Below are positions 56,073 through 62,114 of a stretch of 62,114 nucleotides of DNA, piece after piece. A model generated the notes under the pieces. It did no database searches and had not been told where the DNA came from. It saw nothing but the letters and a program-made list of their open reading frames with translations. The DNA is from Desulfurivibrionaceae bacterium. Lineage in GTDB: Bacteria; Desulfobacterota; Desulfobulbia; Desulfobulbales; UBA5123. A program made the translations under genes and the position numbers. The stretch is from the NCBI GenBank assembly GCA_030145325.1, contig JAQYVW010000012.1:1-62114 (forward strand), in the 5' to 3' direction. The first letter of the stretch is position 1. The number at the start of each line of letters is the position of its first letter.

Positions 56073-56476
56073 CAGTGGCCATCAAAGACGTATCTGGTCA
56101 GTCGATACCGATATCGTTCCGGCTCGCCCCAACTGACCACCACATCAACGCCTTTAAGTAACTGAGCAATTCCTTGGGAGACGCCCATGGGTGCGTCACG
56201 AGGCTCCACTCGCCAACTGTAGCCGGGAAAATCATCATCATACTCACCATTGTCAACACTGGCATCAGCCAGTCCGGCAAGGGTCAATTCCGTCATTTTC
56301 TCTTGGGCAAGCAAAGGAGCGGTGGTAAAGAAACGTGCTTCACAGGCCAAAGCAACACTTTGACTCTGTGAACCAAAGAGCGTAGTCAAGGCGATGGCGA
56401 TGATCACCACCGAAACCATGACCTCAAGTAGGGTAAAGCCATCCGAACGTCTGAGGGCAAAACCTGATCCCATCAC
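56072..56476 (-). CDS. gspI: Type II secretion minor pseudopilin GspI
   Basis: This is a 134-residue pseudopilin with the prepilin signal GFTLLEVMVSVVIIAIALTTLFG after an 11-residue leader. The C-terminal YSWRVEP segment is typical of GspI. The start is GTG at 56476 overlapping the gspH stop, or the adjacent ATG at 56473. It forms part of the tip complex with GspJ and GspK. Confidence 0.92.
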   Translation of the reverse strand: MMGSGFALRRSDGFTLLEVMVSVVIIAIALTTLFGSQSQSVALACEARFFTTAPLLAQEKMTELTLAGLADASVDNGEYDDDFPGYSWRVEPRDAPMGVSQGIAQLLKGVDVVVSWGEPERYRYRLTRYVFDGH

Positions 56477-56985
56477 TGCGTCGCCTCCGCCTCCAGATAG
56501 CCGTCCACAATGCGCACCGAAGCCATAAAGGGACTGATAAAAAGGGTAACTGTTCGTCCGTCTTCTTCACCCAGATGGATTGTCGCCTGATCCGCGTAAC
56601 CCTTCCTGCTCAAGAACAAAAAACCTTCGCCGCCATCCTGCTTGCGGCCATCGCTGGAGCAGATGTCAAGAACAGTGACCCCAGCAGGCAACTGCAGCAT
56701 GTCGGGAGTCTCATTGTTTTGCGCGGTTTCCCCCTCGGGGGAAGCCCATATCCGCCCGTGCTCAAAATCGAAATGGAGTCGATAATCGCTGTAATCACGC
56801 ACCGCGTTGGCACGAACCCCTTTAATCAACCCCACCAGACGACGGCTACTGGACTGCAACTGATCACGGAACAAGGCGGTGCGAAACCTAGGTACCGTCA
56901 CTGCCAGCATAATGGAGATCAAGACCATAACCACCATCAGTTCCATGAGGGTGTAGCCTTGTTGACGATTACGACGGTGGATCAC
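56473..56985 (-). CDS. gspH: Type II secretion minor pseudopilin GspH
   Basis: This is a 170-residue pseudopilin with the prepilin signal [21 protein letters not shown] and a beta-rich C-terminal domain. It overlaps gspG and gspI by four bases on each side, indicating tight translational coupling. Confidence 0.92.
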   Translation of the reverse strand: MIHRRNRQQGYTLMELMVVMVLISIMLAVTVPRFRTALFRDQLQSSSRRLVGLIKGVRANAVRDYSDYRLHFDFEHGRIWASPEGETAQNNETPDMLQLPAGVTVLDICSSDGRKQDGGEGFLFLSRKGYADQATIHLGEEDGRTVTLFISPFMASVRIVDGYLEAEATQ

Positions 56986-57443
56986 TCCGCATCCCAGTTA
57001 CTGGTATCACTGTTCTTCCCTTCGCCGCCAGGTTCACCGTCGGCGCCATAAGTCATCAGGTTATAGTCACCCTTTTCACTGGGACTTAAATAAATGTATT
57101 CGCCCCCCCACGGATCCTTGGGCACCCGGCCCTTCTCCAGATAACCGCCTTCACGCCAGCCCTGCGGCAACTTCCCCACTGCGGGCGCAGCAACCAGAGC
57201 ATCCAACCCCTGTTCAGTGGTGGGATATGAGCCGTTATCTAGATAATACATCTTCAATGCCGTCTCAAGGCTCTGGATATCAACCTTGGCTTTCATTCGC
57301 CGAGCTTCTTCCGGTCGCCCCATGATCCGAGGCCCAACCAGACCGGCAAGGATCAACAAGATAACCATCACCACCATCAACTCGATCAGGGTAAAGCCTT
57401 GGGCGTTCCCCAAGGGATTTAGACGTTTATTTCGTTCAAACAT
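56982..57443 (-). CDS. gspG: Type II secretion major pseudopilin GspG
   Basis: GspG is the main subunit of the pseudopilus. The 153-residue product carries [24 protein letters not shown] after a short leader. The conserved C-terminal calcium-site region reads [20 protein letters not shown] followed by a Gly/Asp-rich end. The ATG at 57443 has GAGGA at five bases; a GTG at 57458 overlaps that area and is less likely. A prepilin peptidase must be encoded elsewhere, as none is visible here. Confidence 0.96.
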   Translation of the reverse strand: MFERNKRLNPLGNAQGFTLIELMVVMVILLILAGLVGPRIMGRPEEARRMKAKVDIQSLETALKMYYLDNGSYPTTEQGLDALVAAPAVGKLPQGWREGGYLEKGRVPKDPWGGEYIYLSPSEKGDYNLMTYGADGEPGGEGKNSDTSNWDAE

Positions 57444-57471
57444 AGTTTCCTCGTTCACAGTCTTGACCCTC

Positions 57472-58698
57472 TCAGCGAATCATCTGATTCATTTCGAATA
57501 TAGGCAACAAAATAGATATAACAATGAAGCCCACCGCCGCCCCCATGAAAAGAATCATGGTGGGCTCAAGCAAGGCGGTAAAGGCCATAATTTTGGTTTC
57601 CACTTCCCGCTCATAAACATCAGCCACCTTGCCGAGCATGGTCTCCAGACTGCCGCTCTGCTCACCAACCGACAACATCTGCACCACCATGGGCGGGAAC
57701 CAGGAACTGCCGGACAGTGAGCCGGTCATACTCTTACCTTTCTGGATATCCTCAATGGCTTCGTCTATCACCTCAGCCAGCAGTTGGTTGTTAACAATAT
57801 TCCTGACAATCTGCAATGCAACCAACAACGAGACCCCACTTTGCATGAGACTGGACAAGGTTCGACTGAAACGTGCCAAGGCGATTTTAAGATTAATCGA
57901 ACCCAGCACCGGCAGCCGCAAAAGCATGCGATCCCACAGGTAACCGCCCCGCTCACTCATCACAAAACGACGCAGAGAAAACCCCAGCAAGGTCAACAGA
58001 ACCAACAATACCCACCAATAAGATTGTAAGAAATGACTCACCCAGAGAAGGATGACGGTGGGCAGCGGCAGGGTTTGCTGCATCTCCACAAAAACTTCGG
58101 TTATTTTCGGCACCACAAAGGCAACCAGAGAAAAAAGCACCAGGGAACCAACCACAGCCATGAAAACCGGATAGGCCAGAGCAGCCTTAAAACGGCTTTG
58201 CAATGCCTGCTGCCGCTCGCCAAACTCAGCCAGCCGGTCGAGAACCACATCCAGCGAGCCGGAAGCTTCACCAGCTCGCACCATGTTGACATATACCTTG
58301 GAAAACAGCTTCGGATGCTCGGCCATGGCGACGGTGAGACTGTTTCCCTCATTAACCGACTCCTTGATCTGCGCAACGATCTTCTTCAGGGCGGGGTTGT
58401 AAATCTGCCGCACCAAGGTGTCAAGGGCTCCCACCAACGGGATCCCGGCATTAACCAGGGTGGCTAACTGCCGGGTAAAACTATGCAGTTCATCACTCTT
58501 CACCTTGCCAGCAAAGGAGGGCAAGACAAATTTACGGCCACCAACGACCTTTCCCCTGGCCACCGATTCCTTGATCGTCACCGGATAGATGCCGTCATGC
58601 CGCAACTTCTGCCGAGCGGCGACGCTGCTGTCGGCATCAATAATCCCGGCCAACGACTTGCCGGACTTACTCAGAGCTGTGTATTCAAATACTGGCAT
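57472..58698 (-). CDS. gspF: Type II secretion inner-membrane platform protein GspF
   Basis: GspF is the polytopic core of the platform. The 408-residue protein has two T2SSF domains (about 70-193 and 274-397) and three membrane segments. The motifs [20 protein letters not shown] and [20 protein letters not shown] open the two domains. It is the first gene of the twelve-gene operon, preceded by a 760-bp spacer. The start codon lacks an obvious ribosome site. Confidence 0.96.
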   Translation of the reverse strand: MPVFEYTALSKSGKSLAGIIDADSSVAARQKLRHDGIYPVTIKESVARGKVVGGRKFVLPSFAGKVKSDELHSFTRQLATLVNAGIPLVGALDTLVRQIYNPALKKIVAQIKESVNEGNSLTVAMAEHPKLFSKVYVNMVRAGEASGSLDVVLDRLAEFGERQQALQSRFKAALAYPVFMAVVGSLVLFSLVAFVVPKITEVFVEMQQTLPLPTVILLWVSHFLQSYWWVLLVLLTLLGFSLRRFVMSERGGYLWDRMLLRLPVLGSINLKIALARFSRTLSSLMQSGVSLLVALQIVRNIVNNQLLAEVIDEAIEDIQKGKSMTGSLSGSSWFPPMVVQMLSVGEQSGSLETMLGKVADVYEREVETKIMAFTALLEPTMILFMGAAVGFIVISILLPIFEMNQMIR

Positions 58699-59460
58699 AA
58701 AATATAGAGTGTCCAGACAAACGGGCTATAACGCCTTGGCCTATCTTGAGAAATTGCTGCTTTTCAAAACAGCCTTTATTAACTAGAAAAAATGTATATC
58801 ACAGGATGCCCTAGCCTCGCACGTATAAAAAAATTGTCCAAACTTACGGGTTGACCTCCGTCATAGTAAAAAGGCCGGACTTTAAAATCCCAGGCCTATT
58901 TATTTCAATTTAAGGAACGTGGCGGAGAATTATTTCCACAAAGAAAATCCTGTAATCTTGGGCCGTTTCTTTCAATTTCGGAGTCTAAACTACCAGCAGT
59001 AAATTGGGATTTCCCCAACACGCTCCTAGTGATCAGGACAATCCTTACGGGATGACAAACTACCAATTGGCAACATAACCATCGGCAAACTCAACGACAT
59101 AAGTATTACCCTCAACCACCGCAAGTCCCTGATAAAAAAACCGTCCAGCCCATCACTCACCATGGACTGGCCAAATATCCCTGCAGAATAAGTACTCCCA
59201 TCAATATCGATTGACAACCTAACTAAAAAAATCCGGCACAGATCTGTTGCAAAAGCAGACAAATCAGACTAAGCATATGTCGTAGTCAGATACCAGGGAT
59301 ATCTTGAAAAAGAGTCTTTCGATTCTCGTCAAGCGAGTTATTTCGCCCAATCTCTACATATGCAATGGAAGAGAGGTTATACTCTTGTCTCAAACAACCA
59401 GAGGATAAATCTTCCAGATTGACCGCCACCACCAACACCCCAACCAACAAAAACAACCCT
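58699..59460. other. Divergent intergenic region between gspF and the hybrid kinase
   Basis: About 760 bp separate the minus-strand secretion operon from the plus-strand kinase, so promoters for both should lie here. No near-consensus -35/-10 pair was found. A weak hairpin (AGGCC with GGCCT, about 58872-58898) is present. A decayed reading frame lies at 59060-59262 and is listed separately. Confidence 0.45.
59060..59262 (-). pseudogene. Possible frameshifted gene remnant
   Basis: On the minus strand one frame reads IDIDGSTYSAGIFGQSMVSD and then GLDGFF up to a run of seven T. After a one-base shift the reading continues as QGLAVVEGNTYVVEFADG, then YVANW and a stop at 59060. Adding one T to the run would join the two parts smoothly (GFFYQGLAV). 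The composition is protein-like on both sides of the shift, so this looks like the 3' end of a decayed gene. No family is recognised, and chance cannot be excluded. Confidence 0.35.
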
Positions 59461-62114
59461 ATGTCGCCCCTAACCGTCCGGCTACTACTTTTCATCCTCT
59501 CTTTACTACCCCCCTGTTTCATGGCCACCAACCTGCTGGCCGCAACCCCGCTGGTTGTTACCGCCAGCCACCAATCCAAACAACTGGGCCTCCATCTTGA
59601 CTTTCTTGAAGACCCCACCGGGGAGTTAACCATTGCCGAGATTACCGGCAGCCCTGAGGTTGCCGACGCCTTCACCCCTTCTATCCGGCAAACTCCCAGC
59701 TTCGGCTTTACCGATTCCGCCTACTGGCTCCGCTTCACCATCAGCAACCGTCTCGCCGCAACAAGCCATTATTACTTGGAAGTCACCTACCCCCTACTGG
59801 ATCACATTGACCTGTACACCCCCACCAGTAACCACGGTTTCAAGGTTACCAAAGCTGGTGACCAACTCCCCTTCTCTGCTCGCAAGCTTCAATATCGCAA
59901 CAACGTCTTTGACCTGCAACTGAGCCCGCAGACACCAATTACCTATTATCTGCGTTGCCAGACCACCAGCTCCATGAACATCCCCCTCCTCCTTCTTTCG
60001 CCGCGAGGGCTGTCCAAACGGGTGAACGCCGAACAGACCATGCTCGGTCTTTATTACGGCATCCTGCTGGTCATGCTTATTTACAACCTTTTCATCTTTA
60101 TCAGCATCCGTGACATCACCTACCTCTATTACGTATTTTTCATCGCCGCTTACATGTTATTTCAACTCAGTCTCAACGGCATCGCCTTTCAGTACTTCTG
60201 GCCAAACTGGCTGTGGTGGGCCAACACCAGCCTGCCGTTTTTTATCTTCGTCTCCTATTTTTTCGCCACCCAGTTCACCCGCTACATCCTCGACACCCCC
60301 CGCCACACCCCACGGCTGGACAAGGTTCTCGTCGGCTGCATGATTTTATCCACGGGTGGCGCGATCCTTTCTTTACTGGTGAACTATGCAATCAGCATCC
60401 GTTTGGCCACCATCCTCTCACTTTCGGTGCTGATTCTTTTCATCTGCGGCTTCATCTGCACCATCAAGGGCTACCGGCCAGCCCGTTACTACTTTATAGC
60501 GTGGTCTGTCTCGTTGCTGGGCATTGCCATCTATGCCCTCAAAACATTCGCCTTCCTGCCCCACAACTTCATCACCAACTGGGGCATCCAGATCGGCTCA
60601 GCTTGGGAAGTAATCCTTCTCTCCTTGGGCTTGGCAGACCGCCTGCAGCTAATGGAGACTGAGAAAAAACAACTCCACATCGACTACGCCTCCCAACTGC
60701 AAAACGCCAACCAGGAACTGGAACGCAGCAATATCAAACTGGAAACCTTTAACCGAGAGTTGGAACAACTGGTTAGAGAACGCACTGCCGATCTGCATCT
60801 ACTCAATGATCACCTGCTCAAGGAAGCCACGGAACGAAAAACGGCTGAGCAAAAAGCCGCCGCCGCCAACCGGGCCAAGTCAGCATTTCTCGCCAATATG
60901 AGCCATGAGATCCGCACACCGATAAACGCCATCGTCGGCATGACTCACTTGGCCTGCAAACTTGACCTGTCGACAAAACTAAAGACATACCTGAGGATCA
61001 TTGAAAGCTCCTCTCAATCACTGCTGGGGGTCATCAATGATATTCTCGACTTCTCGAAAATAGAAGCGGGCAAACTCTCCATTGAAGAGCACAACTTCCC
61101 CCTCAGCGACGTGCTGGATCAGATTGCCGACCTGTTCAGCGGGCAACTGGGGCAAAAGGGGCTTAACCTCATCTTTGCGGTTAGCGATGACGTACCTTCC
61201 ATATTGAGGGGTGATGCCTTGCGTTTGCAACAAATCCTCGTCAACCTGATTAGCAACGCGATTAAATTCACCCCGAAAGGACAGATCCTGCTCAGCGTCC
61301 GCTGCCCGGAACAAACTGCGGCAAAGGTTCTCCTCACCTTTACGATTAAGGATACGGGTAGGGGCATTAAGCAAGAAGCCCAAGACAAACTCTTTACCCC
61401 CTTCACCCAAGAAGATGGCTCCACCACCAGAAACTATGGCGGCACCGGCCTGGGCCTGGCGATCAGCAAACGGTTGGTGACTTTAATGAACGGGGAGATC
61501 AGCGTAAAAAGTGAACCGGGCCAAGGCACCACCTTTTCTTTTTCCATCTCTTGCCAACCAGCAACGATTCCCCCCGTACCGGCTAAGAAAATGCCGGAGG
61601 CGTTGCAAGGCCTTAAAATCATGATTGCCGACGCCAACAGAGACAGTAGCGCCGCTTTGGCCAAAACCCTCCAGGCATTGGGCTGCACCCCGGAAACCGC
61701 CCTTCCAGGAGAAGACGCGTTAGAAAAACTCCATCAAGCGCAAAGAACAGAATCATTCCACCTGCTGATGGTGGACACCATCCTCTCCAGCACCGAGAAC
61801 CTCGACTTTGCCCAAACCGTTCGCGCAGACGAACAGTTACACCACCTGCCAATCCTGATCATGGGCGCCATTGGTATAGATAGTGAAATGGAACAACAAA
61901 CAGGCGACGCCCTGATTACCAAACCCATCAAGCCCACCGCTCTTATGCATACGATCATGGAGATGTTCGGACAAACCGAGCAAACAGATAAAAACACCCA
62001 AGACGATGTCGGGAGCTCAAATCTTGAAGGCATTCAGATCTTGCTGGTGGAAGACAACAAAACCAATCAAATTGTCGCCACCTCAATGCTTAATCAGTAC
62101 GGGGTTAAAATCGA
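59461..62114 (+). CDS. Hybrid sensor histidine kinase with 7TMR-DISM sensor, truncated by the window end
   Basis: The frame is open from 59461 to the end (884 codons, 3' incomplete). A signal-like hydrophobic start is followed by a 7TMR-DISMED2 domain (about 30-190) and a seven-helix 7TMR-DISM membrane region (about 195-395). A coiled coil precedes a HisKA domain with His482 in ANMSHEIRTPINAIVG. An HATPase_c domain follows (QQILVNLISNAIKF, DTGRGI, GGTGLGLAISKRL), then a receiver-like domain (about 718-835) and the start of a second receiver (ILLVEDNKTNQ). The first receiver has diverged acidic residues (MIADANRD). Upstream in-frame ATG (59365) and TTG (59419) starts exist; none has a good ribosome site. 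The signal and partner are unknown. Confidence 0.88.
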   Translation, partial: MSPLTVRLLLFILSLLPPCFMATNLLAATPLVVTASHQSKQLGLHLDFLEDPTGELTIAEITGSPEVADAFTPSIRQTPSFGFTDSAYWLRFTISNRLAATSHYYLEVTYPLLDHIDLYTPTSNHGFKVTKAGDQLPFSARKLQYRNNVFDLQLSPQTPITYYLRCQTTSSMNIPLLLLSPRGLSKRVNAEQTMLGLYYGILLVMLIYNLFIFISIRDITYLYYVFFIAAYMLFQLSLNGIAFQYFWPNWLWWANTSLPFFIFVSYFFATQFTRYILDTPRHTPRLDKVLVGCMILSTGGAILSLLVNYAISIRLATILSLSVLILFICGFICTIKGYRPARYYFIAWSVSLLGIAIYALKTFAFLPHNFITNWGIQIGSAWEVILLSLGLADRLQLMETEKKQLHIDYASQLQNANQELERSNIKLETFNRELEQLVRERTADLHLLNDHLLKEATERKTAEQKAAAANRAKSAFLANMSHEIRTPINAIVGMTHLACKLDLSTKLKTYLRIIESSSQSLLGVINDILDFSKIEAGKLSIEEHNFPLSDVLDQIADLFSGQLGQKGLNLIFAVSDDVPSILRGDALRLQQILVNLISNAIKFTPKGQILLSVRCPEQTAAKVLLTFTIKDTGRGIKQEAQDKLFTPFTQEDGSTTRNYGGTGLGLAISKRLVTLMNGEISVKSEPGQGTTFSFSISCQPATIPPVPAKKMPEALQGLKIMIADANRDSSAALAKTLQALGCTPETALPGEDALEKLHQAQRTESFHLLMVDTILSSTENLDFAQTVRADEQLHHLPILIMGAIGIDSEMEQQTGDALITKPIKPTALMHTIMEMFGQTEQTDKNTQDDVGSSNLEGIQILLVEDNKTNQIVATSMLNQYGVKI

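Overview
The window reads as a piece of chromosome from a Gram-negative, meso-diaminopimelate-walled bacterium. The best guess is Desulfobacterota, in or near Desulfobulbales. This rests on gene content and style: a TIGR03960-type radical SAM protein, a YkgJ-type cysteine-cluster protein, selA, a 12-gene type II secretion operon in the order F-G-H-I-J-K-L-M-N-C-D-E, and a CFI-box C-terminal sorting tail. It is an inference, not a database result. Almost everything between positions 1895 and 58698 lies on the minus strand.

Layout from left to right. Positions 1-937 hold no convincing gene but carry a palindromic, MITE-like element. Positions 938-5072 hold a cysteine-cluster protein (+), converging end to end on an orphan membrane histidine kinase that overlaps a B12-binding radical SAM gene (both -). 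Positions 5375-21948 are the dcw cell-wall and division cluster, transcribed right to left: mraZ, rsmH, ftsL, ftsI, murE, murF, mraY, murD, a 57-residue zinc-ribbon protein, murG, murC, murB, ftsQ, ftsA, ftsZ. A strong sigma70-like promoter with three 10-bp MraZ operator repeats precedes mraZ. Positions 22308-26637 hold a LOG-family nucleotide hydrolase, a degenerate GGDEF/TPR protein and selA. Positions 26812-45769 hold very large exported repeat proteins (1379, 1588, 793 and 1766 aa), a CAP-domain protein and an STN-domain protein. Positions 46205-58698 are a full type II secretion operon. Positions 59461 to the end hold a truncated hybrid sensor kinase (+).

Three things stand out. First, the division cluster has no ftsW in its usual slot between murD and murG; a tiny zinc-ribbon gene sits there instead. 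The FtsI protein keeps its length and PASTA tail, but the catalytic SxxK reads G-I-G-R and the KTG box is not recognisable. Together these suggest that the normal FtsW-FtsI septal synthase is degenerate at this locus. Second, the type II secretion operon is followed on the same strand by about 19 kb of giant exported proteins, which are likely candidates for its cargo. Two of them carry long collinear arrays of a shared 85-115-residue repeat built around a W-[IVL]-[DE]-A-W-S motif. The secretin itself has a possible lipobox and an unusual C-terminal TPR extension. Third, homopolymeric G/C tracts of 8-11 bases recur, including directly in front of the zinc-ribbon start codon, upstream of murF, inside ftsZ and inside ftsI, which would be compatible with slippage-based variation.
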